Assembly: GCA_017994635.1 (NCBI GenBank)
Contig: JAGOKK010000002.1
Location: forward strand, 1 to 60,861
From: Candidatus Cloacimonadota bacterium
GTDB taxonomy: Bacteria; Cloacimonadota; Cloacimonadia; Cloacimonadales; Cloacimonadaceae
Length of the DNA stretch: 60,861 bases
Direction: 5' to 3'
Of the stretch, positions 25,519 through 35,377 are shown in pieces; positions within the stretch are counted from its first letter, which is position 1; every line of letters begins with the position of its first letter. The position numbers and the translations under genes are program-made. Under the pieces are notes generated by a model. That model was not told where the DNA came from. It searched no databases and saw nothing but the letters and a program-made list of their open reading frames with translations.

Positions 25519-28371
25519 ATGAACAAGCTTTTAATGCTAATCGCATTCTGCCTTTTGGCAGGGGCATTGGCAGCATTCCCAGCACATATTCAAAGCTGGG
25601 ACATCACTCACGACGTAGAGGTGATAAACAAGCTGCAGATCAGCATCGATCAGGTTAATCACAGAACTGGAGCAATCACCGTTTACCTCCGTGATGAAGA
25701 AGAATTTCGTCTCTTACAGGCAAATGGTTATGACCCCGTCAGGATGCCTGACGACGCCAGGGATTACTACTTGGAACTGCTGGATAGCACTCGTAACAGC
25801 GACAATCCTTTAAACCAATACTACAGCATTGATGAATACAACTCCTTCATGCAGAACGTGGCAAACACCTATCCCTCTATATGCCAATTGGTCCAGTATG
25901 GTACTAGCGGGCAGGGTAGACCGCTTTATGCAGTGAAGATATCCGATTTTGTGCAGGTAAACGAAGCTGAACCGGAAGTGAAGCTGATCGGGAGCATTCA
26001 TGGTGACGAAACGGTGGGCTACGACATGCTGATTCGCACTATCAATTTGATGTGTCAGAGCTATGGCACCGATCCCCGCATCACCAGTATAGTTGATAAC
26101 ACCGAGCTTTGGATCTCCCCCATGATGAATCCCGATGGATACGTGCTGGGGCAACGTTACAACGCAGCAGGAATTGACCTGAACCGCAATTTCCCCATGC
26201 CTACAGGAATTACCAATCCGGATGGCAACCCCACTGCTGTAGAAAACCTTGCCATGATGAACTTTAGCCAGGAGCATAACTTCGCTATCGGCATAAACTT
26301 CCATGGCGGTGCCCTAGTATTGAACTACCCTTGGGATTACACTTATACGCTAGCTCCGGATAATGACCTTGTGATCGATATGTCGCTTACATATTCCATC
26401 CACAACAGCCCCATGTACAACAGCGATGAATTCTATCAGGGCATTACCAATGGCGCGGCATGGTACATAATCACCGGCAGTATGCAGGATTGGAATTATG
26501 CCTTCACTTCAAATATCGAACTTACCGCAGAGATCAGCAACGTAAAATGGCCTGCAGCCTCCACCCTGGATGGCTATTGGAACGACAATCGTGAATCGAT
26601 CCTATCCTTCATCGAATATGCACAGAAAGGCATCATGGGAAGGGTGATGAGCAATGCCACAGTCCCTCTAGCCGCCACCATTGAAGTAGGAAGCGAAGGA
26701 AAAGTGATCAATACTGATCCAGCGCAAGGAGATTTTCAAAGGGTTCTCATGCCTGGTACCTACACGGTTACAGCTAAAGCAGAGGGACATCTACCTCAAA
26801 GCATAGAATTGACGGTTCCTGCTACCGGCTTTGTAACACATGATTTCTGGCTGGAAGTGGCTCAGCAAGTGGATTTTAACGGGATTGTGCGAGACATGGA
26901 AGGCTTCCCAATTGGTTCTGCCAGTGTGCTGATCAATACCAGCAGCCCTGTCACTACCGTCACCAATACCGATGGTAGCTTCAGCTTTCCGGATCTCTAC
27001 GAAGGGAATTATCAGATGCAAGTAAGCGCTCCCGGTTATGCAATGCATGCTTCAGAAATCCAGCTAAGAGCTGGAGATCTAGGCACTCACGCCGTCATCG
27101 TTCTAGGCGAAGCGCTATTTGTCGATGATTTTGAGACCGATCTTAGCGCCTGGATCACCACAGGGAGCTGGGGACGCAGCGAAGTGGACGGATCCTGGGT
27201 ATTAACCGATTCTCCTTCGGGCAACTACAGTAGCAACCAAAATCGGGCCGTACGATTAAGCAACCCCATTTCCCTCGTCGGAGTGCAAAATCCCAGCCTT
27301 AGCTTCCGTGCCAAATGGGACCTCGAAGCCGGTTATGACTACGTGTATGTGGAAGGCTCTTCCGACGGCAGCAATTGGATTCAGATCGGCAGTTTCACTG
27401 GATCCCAGAATACATGGACAGAGCAGGTCTTCCCCATTGGTTCCTTTGCAGGCAGTCCTTTCCATCTGCGCTTCCGCCTACGTAGCGATTGGTCTCAAAA
27501 CGCAGACGGCATCTATATCGACAATGTGTTAATCTCTGGTCAGGATACATCAATCACGATGTTCGGCGATGCCAATGGCGATGGTATCATAGACATGTCT
27601 GATCCCCAAGCCATACTTGAGCACGCCGTAGGAAACATCGTCATCACAAATCTTCAGGCCTCCGATTTGGATATGCAGACCGGGGTAACGGCTCTTGATG
27701 CTTACATGGTTTACCTTTACGTCAGCAGTCCATCCTTCAGATTCCCCGTGCAATGTGGGACAGCCCATCCCTTATCCGAAGTATCGGTCACCAACCATCT
27801 GGAGGATTCCACTCTCAGCTTGAGCTTCGAGAGTAATGACGCATTGCACAGCTTTTACATGGACGCACCTTTCGCCATTGACTGGGTAAGCATTGATCCA
27901 GGTTCAAATTGGATTCAAGCACTAAACTCAGCCGAAGGCAGATTTGCCATGATCGGCCATAATTTCTACACCTCCCATACCATAGGCTTGATTGATCCCT
28001 CCAACAGCTTTAATATTCCGGCCCAGATCAATGGCTACGATAGCGTGATCAGAGTGAATCCTTCGGCTCTGGACGATCCCCATAGTCCTGAGTTGCCCCT
28101 CAGCCTGACCCAGAACCATCCCAATCCCTTCAACCCAAACACCACCATCGCATTTTACCTGCCGCAGTCTGGCCTTAGTACGCTGCAGATATTCAATCTC
28201 AAGGGACAATTGGTCAAGACACTTGTTCAGGGCAATCTGGCTGCCGGCAATCATCAAATCACTTGGGATGGGCATGACTCCAATGGGATGGATGCAGCCT
28301 CAGGGATCTATTTCTACCGTCTGCATAGCTCCGGTAAATCCCTAGAGCGCAAGATGGTGCTGAGCAAATGA
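25519..28371 (+). CDS. secreted M14 zinc carboxypeptidase with regulatory-like, dockerin-like and sorting domains
   Basis: A 950-aa secreted protein. Signal peptide 1-18; a propeptide-like region (about 20-90); an M14 carboxypeptidase domain (about 95-360) with zinc ligands His161 and Glu164 (GSIHGDETVG) and His262 (GINFHGGALV), substrate-binding MMNPDGY and GIDLNRNFP, and a Glu334/338 region (NIELTAEIS) for catalysis. Two carboxypeptidase-regulatory-like beta domains follow (about 373-440 and 450-530), then a MAM-like sandwich (530-675), a dockerin-like calcium repeat (GDANGDGIIDMSD, about 682) and a FlgD-like tail with NHPNPFNPNTTIAFYLP. It removes C-terminal residues from peptides outside the cell or at the surface. 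Its stop overlaps the next gene by ATGA. Confidence 0.92.
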   Translation: MNKLLMLIAFCLLAGALAAFPAHIQSWDITHDVEVINKLQISIDQVNHRTGAITVYLRDEEEFRLLQANGYDPVRMPDDARDYYLELLDSTRNSDNPLNQYYSIDEYNSFMQNVANTYPSICQLVQYGTSGQGRPLYAVKISDFVQVNEAEPEVKLIGSIHGDETVGYDMLIRTINLMCQSYGTDPRITSIVDNTELWISPMMNPDGYVLGQRYNAAGIDLNRNFPMPTGITNPDGNPTAVENLAMMNFSQEHNFAIGINFHGGALVLNYPWDYTYTLAPDNDLVIDMSLTYSIHNSPMYNSDEFYQGITNGAAWYIITGSMQDWNYAFTSNIELTAEISNVKWPAASTLDGYWNDNRESILSFIEYAQKGIMGRVMSNATVPLAATIEVGSEGKVINTDPAQGDFQRVLMPGTYTVTAKAEGHLPQSIELTVPATGFVTHDFWLEVAQQVDFNGIVRDMEGFPIGSASVLINTSSPVTTVTNTDGSFSFPDLYEGNYQMQVSAPGYAMHASEIQLRAGDLGTHAVIVLGEALFVDDFETDLSAWITTGSWGRSEVDGSWVLTDSPSGNYSSNQNRAVRLSNPISLVGVQNPSLSFRAKWDLEAGYDYVYVEGSSDGSNWIQIGSFTGSQNTWTEQVFPIGSFAGSPFHLRFRLRSDWSQNADGIYIDNVLISGQDTSITMFGDANGDGIIDMSDPQAILEHAVGNIVITNLQASDLDMQTGVTALDAYMVYLYVSSPSFRFPVQCGTAHPLSEVSVTNHLEDSTLSLSFESNDALHSFYMDAPFAIDWVSIDPGSNWIQALNSAEGRFAMIGHNFYTSHTIGLIDPSNSFNIPAQINGYDSVIRVNPSALDDPHSPELPLSLTQNHPNPFNPNTTIAFYLPQSGLSTLQIFNLKGQLVKTLVQGNLAAGNHQITWDGHDSNGMDAASGIYFYRLHSSGKSLERKMVLSK

Positions 28372-28856
28372 AGCCCGTTCCAAGCTTAGTCCTACTACTC
28401 ATGCTCCTGATCAGCTTTGCGTCTTGTCGGGCTGCCGATACACAGAGTTCATCCGAGCAGAAACCAACTTTTCGCAAGGATGGCAGCCTTGAGATACGCT
28501 CACCCAAAGGAGAATTGAAAGCCAGCTTCGAGATCGAGATCGTCAGTTCCGATTATGAACTCGCCCGGGGCTTGAAGTACCGGGAGAGCATTGGGGATAA
28601 TCAGGCAATGCTCTTCGTTTTTGACTTTTCTGATTACCATTCCTTTTGGATGCAGGATACTTACCTCAGCCTTGACATGCTGTTCATCGATAGCGACAGC
28701 CTGGTGGTAAACATCGCCAAACACACTACTCCCTTTAGTGAAGATCAAATCTACCCTGAAAAACCGATCATGTTTGTGCTGGAGACCATCGCCGGCACTG
28801 CCGATAAACTAAAACTGGAACCCAAGGATAAAGTAACATGGATCTCCAAAAAGTAG
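28368..28856 (+). CDS. DUF192-family lipoprotein
   Basis: A 162-aa protein with a lipobox-type start (LLISFASC, Cys20) and a DUF192 domain from about 50 to 160. Typical motifs are ELARGLKYRESIGDNQAMLFVF, FWMQDTYLSLDMLFID and AGTADKLKLEPKDKV. The family is widespread in the periplasm, often beside metal or redox genes, without a settled function. It overlaps the carboxypeptidase stop by 4 nt and the next gene start by 19 nt. Confidence 0.9.
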   Translation: MKPVPSLVLLLMLLISFASCRAADTQSSSEQKPTFRKDGSLEIRSPKGELKASFEIEIVSSDYELARGLKYRESIGDNQAMLFVFDFSDYHSFWMQDTYLSLDMLFIDSDSLVVNIAKHTTPFSEDQIYPEKPIMFVLETIAGTADKLKLEPKDKVTWISKK

Positions 28857-29731
28857 CGATACTGGCATTGATCATCCTGCTCGGCCTTTTCGCCTGCAAA
28901 GGCAAGCCCGCAAGTGATGAAGATATCTCCCCCAACGACGGACAAAGTGAATACACTCCAGAGGCAAATGAACCTGAAGCAGAGGCCGATTCTGACGCAG
29001 ATCTCAGCCCATTAAAGAGTTATCAATACACATGGTCTGAAGATGACGATTTGCCCCCCGTTGTGATCATCATTGATGACTTTGGCAATAGCGCCGGAAA
29101 GCTTCTGGAAAATTTTGCCGATCTACCTGATGAAGTCGTTTTTGCGGTGCTGCCGGATCTCCCCCACACTGAGACAGCAGCCAAACTAGCGCATAGAAAG
29201 GGTCACGAAGTGATCATTCACGTTCCCATGCAAGCTGAAGGTAACTCAGTAAGTCCCGGTAAGAAATACATCAAAGCTGGAATGCCTGAGTCTGATATAA
29301 AAGAGATTATGGCAGATTTCATCGCGCAGATACCCATGGCAATTGCCGCTAACAACCACATGGGAAGCGCCGCAACCGCAAATCGGGAGACCATGAACTC
29401 AGTACTGCACGAATTGAAACAGAATGGTCTCTTCTTCATCGACAGCGCCACCACTTCCAAGAGCGCGGCATACTCCGCTGCCAGAGAACTGGATGTATTC
29501 AGCACTCGTAGGGATATCTTCCTAGATGTGCCCGATGTAACTGACGCTACTATCATCAGCAAAATTGAATCCCTGGGCAAGTACAAAGGCCGCAAGGAAC
29601 CCATAATCATCATTAGCCACTGTCACAACTACGACAAACTACAGGCAATGAAGAAGTTTATCGCCCAGATAGAAGATATGGGTATAAAGATAGTCTCGCT
29701 GAAGAAAGCGTTCCCCGAAGCCAGGGCTTAG
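28838..29731 (+). CDS. divergent polysaccharide deacetylase-family lipoprotein (YibQ/DUF610-like)
   Basis: A 297-aa lipoprotein: signal ending LLGLFAC (Cys21), an acidic low-complexity linker (about 24-60, SPNDGQSEY...), then the divergent NodB-like domain (about 70-297). The opening PPVVIIIDDFGNSAG holds the paired aspartates, and VIIHVPMQAEG, NNHMGSAAT, FFIDSATTSKS and IIISHCHN are the usual metal-site motifs. Family members include periplasmic YibQ-type proteins, thought to act on glycans next to EnvC/FtsX-type peptidoglycan systems. The gene ends a rightward run and faces the aldo/keto reductase gene convergently. Confidence 0.9.
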   Translation: MDLQKVAILALIILLGLFACKGKPASDEDISPNDGQSEYTPEANEPEAEADSDADLSPLKSYQYTWSEDDDLPPVVIIIDDFGNSAGKLLENFADLPDEVVFAVLPDLPHTETAAKLAHRKGHEVIIHVPMQAEGNSVSPGKKYIKAGMPESDIKEIMADFIAQIPMAIAANNHMGSAATANRETMNSVLHELKQNGLFFIDSATTSKSAAYSAARELDVFSTRRDIFLDVPDVTDATIISKIESLGKYKGRKEPIIIISHCHNYDKLQAMKKFIAQIEDMGIKIVSLKKAFPEARA

Positions 29732-29800
29732 AACTACTCCTTTGTCGCTTTTTCTTATACTTCAGCTACTAATGGCATGACAGTTACAAATCGTCTGGCT

Positions 29801-30922
29801 TCAGCTCAAGTGCTCAGCAATCACTTTCATCCATTTATCAATAGTGATGTGCTGGGGGCATTTGGATAGACAAGCTCTGCAACTGACGCATTTATCAGCT
29901 CGATTGGCCTCCGGAATAAACATCTCGTATTCCCTTTTGTGTCTTTCTTTGTTTTCGAACATCACAGCTTCGCAATATATACCGAGCACCGAGGGAATCT
30001 CAACCCCCTGGGGACAGGGCATGCAATACCGGCATTCTGAACAAATGTAGGGCACTTTATTCAGGTACGCCCTTCGAGCTTTGCGATAGAGGGCAAGTGT
30101 TTTATCGTCAAGGGAGTTTGCTTTGGCCTTGTTAGCAAGATGGAGATTATCCTTTAGCTGTTCCATACTGGACATCCCGGATAACAGTACAGTGCATTCC
30201 GGTAGATTCCAGACCCAGTTCAAGGCTCTCTCAACGGGACTGCGGGAGTCTTTGGCCCATACTCTTGCCACTTCTGGGGGCATGGTTTGGATCAGTTTTC
30301 CACCTCTTAAGGGCTCCATACTGATAATGCCCAAGCCTTTTTCGGCAGCGATTTGCAAGCCCCTCAGCCCGGCTTGATAGTGAGTATCCAGATAGTTCAG
30401 CATGAATTGGGTGAAATCCCAATCCCAGGAATGCAAGATCTTTTTAAAGGTGGGGAAATCATCGTGAAAGGAAAAGCCGGCATAGCGGATTCTGCCATCG
30501 GCTTTTGCAGTGGCCAGAAAGTCAAAAACCCCCAGCTTCTTCATCTCTTTGAAAGAACCTTTGTTCAGCGCGTGCAGGAGGTAGTAGTCGATGTAGGATG
30601 TCCCCAGTCGCAGTAACTGCTCGTTCAGATACTTATCCATATCCTCTCGGGTTTTGACCTTCCAGCAGGGAAGTTTGGTGGCCACATACACTTTTCTGCG
30701 GTCGATCTGAGCAAGAAACTTACCTACCAGAGGTTCGCTTTCGCCATCATGATAAGGCCAGGCGGTGTCGTAGTAATTGATGCCTTTGTGGTAAGCCTCC
30801 ATCAGCATTGCCAGCGCTTGGTCTTCCTCGATCTTTCCCTCTTTCGTGGTGGGGAGCCTCATGCATCCGAATCCAAGGATGGAGAGTTTATCGGGGGATT
30901 TTGGCATTTTACGGTATTTCAT
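29801..30922 (-). CDS. aldo/keto reductase with C-terminal 2x[4Fe-4S] domain
   Basis: A 373-aa oxidoreductase. An N-terminal AKR barrel (about 1-280) opens with KLSILGFGCMRLPT; catalytic-type residues appear in YYDTAWPYHDGESE (Asp/Tyr) and TKLPCW (Lys). The C-terminal ferredoxin-like domain has CSECRYCMPCP (about 296-306) and CVSCRACLSKCPQ (about 345-357). Such fused proteins are common in anaerobes and probably pass electrons between NAD(P)H and ferredoxin-like donors; the substrate is unknown. It starts 4 nt inside the uvrC stop. Confidence 0.92.
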   Translation of the reverse strand: MKYRKMPKSPDKLSILGFGCMRLPTTKEGKIEEDQALAMLMEAYHKGINYYDTAWPYHDGESEPLVGKFLAQIDRRKVYVATKLPCWKVKTREDMDKYLNEQLLRLGTSYIDYYLLHALNKGSFKEMKKLGVFDFLATAKADGRIRYAGFSFHDDFPTFKKILHSWDWDFTQFMLNYLDTHYQAGLRGLQIAAEKGLGIISMEPLRGGKLIQTMPPEVARVWAKDSRSPVERALNWVWNLPECTVLLSGMSSMEQLKDNLHLANKAKANSLDDKTLALYRKARRAYLNKVPYICSECRYCMPCPQGVEIPSVLGIYCEAVMFENKERHKREYEMFIPEANRADKCVSCRACLSKCPQHITIDKWMKVIAEHLS

Positions 30923-32736
30923 GCTTTCTCCTTATGATAGTGCTCATATATAGTCTGAGCAGATTTGCTGCCAATTCCTTTTATCTTTACCAATTCATCG
31001 ATCTCCGCTTCCTTTACCCGGTCAACGCTACCCAGTTCTTTGAGCAGGAGAAACTTGGTGCTCTCTCCCACACCGGGGATATCCTCCAATTCACTGATCA
31101 GGGTGCGCTTGTTACGACGGCTGCGGTGAAAAGTGATGGCAAAGCGGTGCGCTTCATCGCGGATGGTGGTGACCAATCGTAATGCTGATGAAGAGCGGGG
31201 CAAGATGACGGATTCTGAATATCCGGGCACGAATATCTCTTCCGCCCGTTTTGCCAAAGATACGATGTATATATCCGAAAAGGCTGATTCTTCCAGGACC
31301 TTGCTGCTGGCATTGAGCTGACCCTTCCCTCCATCTATGATAAAGAGATCAGGTTTCATCTCCGCTTCGCGTTCCAATTCATTCAGAAAGCGTCCCAAGG
31401 TTTCCTGCAGAGCGGCATAATCATTCTGAGTATCAATGGTGCGGATGATGTAATGCCTATAATACTTCTTTTTGGCTTTGCCATTTTCAAAGTAGACCGC
31501 ACTGGAAACAGTGTCCGTGCCCTGAATAGTGGAGATATCCATGCAGACAATCTTGCGGGGCAGTCGGTTCAGACCCAGGCTTTCCTTCAGTTCCTGGATG
31601 GGAAAGATTGTGCGATTCGCTTTGCGAAGGTGGGAGAGTTTCTTTTCTTCGATCAAGTGGAAGGCATTGCGCTTTGCCATGGCCAGCAGTTTGCTGCGTT
31701 CCCCTCTTTGAGGAAGTGACGTCCTATGCTTCAGCCAGGCGCTGAGGGCTTCGTAGTCGTCAGGTTCAAACGGCAAAAGGATCTCACCCGGAAGATCGTC
31801 ACGCTGGGCGTAATAGAGCTTCAGAAAGGACGCCAAAATGTGTTCCCGACTTTCATGTGCCACGTTTTTAAGCGGGTAGTTCTCTTGATTGATGATAGCG
31901 CCTTCCTGCATCTTCAGGATCAAACACACTGCGTCGTTTTCTTCCTGATAATACCCGATGATATCGATGTTCCGTTTATCCGCATACAAGACAGTTTGCC
32001 GCTTTTGAATCTTTTGAATGGAGATGATGCGGTCGCGGATTCTGGCAGCTTCTTCAAACTTCAGGTCAGCAGAAAGCGCGTTCATTTCCTCGCGGTACTC
32101 ATCCAGCACTTCCTCGTAACGCCCCTCAAAAAAGCGGATCATCTTGTTCACGATCAGCATATACTGCCCCTGAGAGATTTTACCGATGCAGGGCGCGCTG
32201 CACTTGCCCAATTGGTAATTGATACAGGCTTTGCTAAATACCACCTTACCAATGGGAATCTTACGCGTACAATCTCTTATGGGGAAAAGCCATTCAAAGC
32301 TGCGTAAGGTGCGGCGTAAAGACTGGACGTCGGTGTATGGGCCAAAATAGCGCGAGCCGTCCTTTACGATATCCCGGGTAACAAACACGCGTGGAAAATC
32401 CTCATAAAGAGTTACCTTTACATATGGATAACGTTTATCGTCCTTTAGCAGGATATTGTATTTGGGCTGATGCCGCTTGATCAGAGTAGCTTCCAGCAAG
32501 AATGCTTCCGCTTCGCTATTGGTAATGATGTATTCCAGTTCGGCGATGTGCTTCACCAATTGCTCGGTCTTGGGATCTTTGGGACCTGAGCTCAAATAGC
32601 TCTTCACCCTGTTCTTCAGTAACAGGGCTTTACCCACATAGATTACCTCTCCCTTGTCATCCTTCCAGATGTAGATTCCCGGGCTTTCGGGCAAAAAAGC
32701 GATCTTTTCTGCTATTTGCGGAGTAGGCGCTTGCAT
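30919..32736 (-). CDS. uvrC: excinuclease ABC subunit C
   Basis: A 605-aa nuclease subunit that makes both cuts around DNA lesions handed on by UvrAB. ATG 32736 is chosen because the family starts just before the GIY-YIG domain (PGIYIWKDDKGEVIYVGKA); an upstream in-frame ATG at 32880 lies inside murJ and adds 48 unrelated residues. Order: GIY-YIG nuclease (about 12-90), cysteine cluster KACINYQLGKCSAPC, UVR motif LKFEEAARIRDRI (about 205), RNase H-like endonuclease with FIIDGGKGQLNA, and tandem HhH (GVGESTKFLLLKELGS, IKGIGSKSA). It overlaps murJ by 25 nt. Confidence 0.95.
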   Translation of the reverse strand: MQAPTPQIAEKIAFLPESPGIYIWKDDKGEVIYVGKALLLKNRVKSYLSSGPKDPKTEQLVKHIAELEYIITNSEAEAFLLEATLIKRHQPKYNILLKDDKRYPYVKVTLYEDFPRVFVTRDIVKDGSRYFGPYTDVQSLRRTLRSFEWLFPIRDCTRKIPIGKVVFSKACINYQLGKCSAPCIGKISQGQYMLIVNKMIRFFEGRYEEVLDEYREEMNALSADLKFEEAARIRDRIISIQKIQKRQTVLYADKRNIDIIGYYQEENDAVCLILKMQEGAIINQENYPLKNVAHESREHILASFLKLYYAQRDDLPGEILLPFEPDDYEALSAWLKHRTSLPQRGERSKLLAMAKRNAFHLIEEKKLSHLRKANRTIFPIQELKESLGLNRLPRKIVCMDISTIQGTDTVSSAVYFENGKAKKKYYRHYIIRTIDTQNDYAALQETLGRFLNELEREAEMKPDLFIIDGGKGQLNASSKVLEESAFSDIYIVSLAKRAEEIFVPGYSESVILPRSSSALRLVTTIRDEAHRFAITFHRSRRNKRTLISELEDIPGVGESTKFLLLKELGSVDRVKEAEIDELVKIKGIGSKSAQTIYEHYHKEKA

Positions 32737-34274
32737 AGGCTGGAAGTAGCTTCGCGTAAGTAACTGAGCCTTAAGATCATGCCCAGGAGATAAAACAAGC
32801 CGAAGCAAAAAATGGCAATCAATCCGGATTTGAACACCAGGCCAATCTTGGAGTACCACATCAGCGAGGCATAGAGCCATGATCCGCAGATGAACACTAC
32901 TATGCAGATACCAAGGCTCTTGGCCAGATTGCTGCCAATCCCCGCAAAACTCACTTGGGGCAACATTTTGGCAATCAACGCCCGCAGAATCAGGTAATTC
33001 ACCAGCGCTGTTATTGAGGTGGAAAGAGCAAGGCCACGATGCGCCATGAATTGCATCAGGATGAAGTTCAGCACTACATTTAAGGCAACCATCGCCGCTG
33101 CTAGCTTTACCGGGGTTCTGGTATCCCCATGAGCATAGAATAGCGGAGTTAGAGTTTGATTCAGGCTGTAAAAGATCAAGCCCACGGAGTAAAAGATCAG
33201 AGCCTGGGCGGTCATTACTGATGCGCGGGCATCAAAGGCACCGTGGTTAAACAGGATATCCACATAGTCCGAGGCTGAGATCAGGATAAGCGTGGTGACC
33301 GGCAGCATGATATAGCTGAGATTCAACGTTGTAAAACGGATCCCCCGGGAGAGTTCTGAATAGTCCTGCTTGCTCACAAGTCTGGAATACATCGGCAATA
33401 CGGCGGTGGATGCGCTGATGGCAAAGATCCCCAAGGGAAGCTGCATCAAACGGTTTCCATAACCCAAAGCCGTGATACTGCCCACGGGTAAAAAACTGGC
33501 CATCAGAGCGTCGGCGATCAGATTTACTTCTCTGATCCCGATCCCCAGCATGGCCGGCACAAAGCGCTTCCAGAGCGTTACTAGAGCTTCACTGCCCAGA
33601 TCCAGCAAGATACGGAAGCGATATCCCACTTTCTTCAAATAAGGAAAATTCACCACTGTTTGCAGGATACCACCCACAAAGACGCCCCAGCCAGCCACGT
33701 AGATCAGCTCTTCGGCAGGCATTTTCCAGATCAGCCAGGGCAGGATAACCATCAGGATCATGCCGATGTTTAAGAGAGCGCTGGACAGGCCGGTCATAAA
33801 GAAATAATCGTGGGAATTGAGGATGGCGATGAAGGTAGAGGACAGGCCAATGAAGAAAAGATATGGAAAGATGATCCGGGTAAGCTTGATCGCTACTATG
33901 GTGCTGGCGGGATTCAAACCCGGATAAAGTAGCTTTACGATCAGAGGAGCAAAAGCGATACCGATCACAGTGAGGATCAGGAGGAAAAGCGTGAGTATGC
34001 TCAGCATGTTCAAGGCAAAATCAATCTGATGCTGACGGTCCTTCTTGTAGCCGATATCATTATAAATGGGGACAAATGCCGTGGACAGAGCGCCTTCGCC
34101 AAAGAGTCGGCGCAGCAGATTGGGAATGTTATAGGCAACGTTGAAGGCGTCGTTCAAATATCCGCCGCCAAAGAAGAACGCCATCACCTGATCGCGAACC
34201 AGCCCCAAGATACGGCTTAGGAACACCGCGATGCTCATCACACTGATGTTCTTTGCCAGTTTCTTTTCGCTCAT
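32712..34274 (-). CDS. murJ: lipid II flippase MurJ
   Basis: A 520-aa membrane protein with about 14 hydrophobic helices, the MviN/MurJ flippase that moves lipid II across the inner membrane for peptidoglycan synthesis. The start MSEKKLAKNISVMSIAVFLSRILGLVRDQVMA and NLLRRLFGEGALSTAFVPIY are clear family motifs. It overlaps holB by 4 nt at its start and uvrC by 25 nt at its end, so the run GNAT-holB-murJ-uvrC-AKR is probably one operon. Confidence 0.95.
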   Translation of the reverse strand: MSEKKLAKNISVMSIAVFLSRILGLVRDQVMAFFFGGGYLNDAFNVAYNIPNLLRRLFGEGALSTAFVPIYNDIGYKKDRQHQIDFALNMLSILTLFLLILTVIGIAFAPLIVKLLYPGLNPASTIVAIKLTRIIFPYLFFIGLSSTFIAILNSHDYFFMTGLSSALLNIGMILMVILPWLIWKMPAEELIYVAGWGVFVGGILQTVVNFPYLKKVGYRFRILLDLGSEALVTLWKRFVPAMLGIGIREVNLIADALMASFLPVGSITALGYGNRLMQLPLGIFAISASTAVLPMYSRLVSKQDYSELSRGIRFTTLNLSYIMLPVTTLILISASDYVDILFNHGAFDARASVMTAQALIFYSVGLIFYSLNQTLTPLFYAHGDTRTPVKLAAAMVALNVVLNFILMQFMAHRGLALSTSITALVNYLILRALIAKMLPQVSFAGIGSNLAKSLGICIVVFICGSWLYASLMWYSKIGLVFKSGLIAIFCFGLFYLLGMILRLSYLREATSSLCKRLLRK

Positions 34275-35374
34275 GAGCTCTTTCTGAGGAGATTGCGCAA
34301 GTTTAGAAAGAGATTTAACTGTAAAATGCCCGGATTCACGTTTCCGCCCAGTTTGCGATTATAGTCGTCCAGCAACAGCAGGAAATCCGGAACTCCTTCA
34401 GTTACAGCATCGTCAGCCAGTGAACTCAACAATTCAGCTTTGTCCAGATTGGTGATCTCCCCCGGAGCGTAACGTACAATGGCCAAGTCGTTTACGATGA
34501 TCCCCAGATAGGATATCAAATCGCTCACCTGATCTTTGCTTTCTTTACCCTTGGTGGCCAGGGCCAGGTATTCCAATCCGGCGTCTCTGGCAGCCAGATC
34601 AAGCATCTCGAATGCCTTGATGCGAGTTGTGTTGCTGCTGTCCTGAGCTACGCGGATGGCTGTCTTCAGGTTACCGCCGCTGATCCGGGCTGCACTTTTG
34701 GCCATCACGGTATCCACGGCAAATTGATCGAAGAGGATCTCCTGAATCACCGCTTGCGAGAGAGGCTTGAAATACACCGGCTGGCAGCGGGAGACGATCG
34801 TGGGCAATAGCTGCGGCAACCTCTCTGTGATCAGGATGATCACGGTCTGATCGGGAGGTTCTTCCAGCGTCTTCAAAAAGGCATTGGCAGTGGAAGTATT
34901 CATCATATCAGCATTTTCGATGATCACAACCCGATAGTCACCCTCGTGGATGGAGAGCTCCAGGCGCTTAATCAGCAAAGCGATGCTTTCTTTGCGAATC
35001 TCGGTGGACCCATTGAAATAAAACTCTGCCCAGGGACTGTCCTTTTTGTTCTGGATATATGCGTTATACTGCGCAAGACCCTCCGGATCCTTGATTTCAC
35101 CATCTACACTCAGTTTCAAGTTTGTGGTGGGGAACAGGTAATGAAAATCCGGATGCTCCAGGGCCATAAACTTATGGCATGAAGCACAGACTCCGCATGG
35201 GCGATACTCGCTGCTGGATAAGCAATTCAACGCCATCCCGAAATACAATGCAGTGATGAACTTGCCAACGCCGTCTCCCCCGTGAAAAAGGTAAGCCTGC
35301 GATATCCTATTGTTTACAATCGCGCTGCTCAGCAGGTCGATTACCTGACTCTGCCCTTTAATCTTGCGAAACAT
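34271..35374 (-). CDS. holB: DNA polymerase III subunit delta'
   Basis: A 367-aa clamp-loader AAA+ subunit. RKIKGQSQVIDLLSSAIVNN opens the protein, followed by a degenerate Walker A GGDGVGKF at about 32-39 and a four-cysteine zinc module (CLSSSEYRPCGVCASC). The sensor-type VVIIENADMMNTSTANAFLKTLEEPP and SRCQPVYF complete the family signature. It acts with delta and tau/gamma to load the sliding clamp. It lies 3 nt after the GNAT gene stop on the same strand. Confidence 0.9.
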   Translation of the reverse strand: MFRKIKGQSQVIDLLSSAIVNNRISQAYLFHGGDGVGKFITALYFGMALNCLSSSEYRPCGVCASCHKFMALEHPDFHYLFPTTNLKLSVDGEIKDPEGLAQYNAYIQNKKDSPWAEFYFNGSTEIRKESIALLIKRLELSIHEGDYRVVIIENADMMNTSTANAFLKTLEEPPDQTVIILITERLPQLLPTIVSRCQPVYFKPLSQAVIQEILFDQFAVDTVMAKSAARISGGNLKTAIRVAQDSSNTTRIKAFEMLDLAARDAGLEYLALATKGKESKDQVSDLISYLGIIVNDLAIVRYAPGEITNLDKAELLSSLADDAVTEGVPDFLLLLDDYNRKLGGNVNPGILQLNLFLNLRNLLRKSS

Positions 35375-35377
35375 GTT

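Noticed and set aside
32736-32880. Long N-terminal extension of UvrC.
   Set aside because: The extra residues lie in the murJ coding region and lack UvrC similarity; ATG 32736 fits the family.
33905-33925. T-loop-like GCGGGATTCAAACCCGG, a possible tRNA.
   Set aside because: It lies within murJ coding sequence and no cloverleaf surrounds it.
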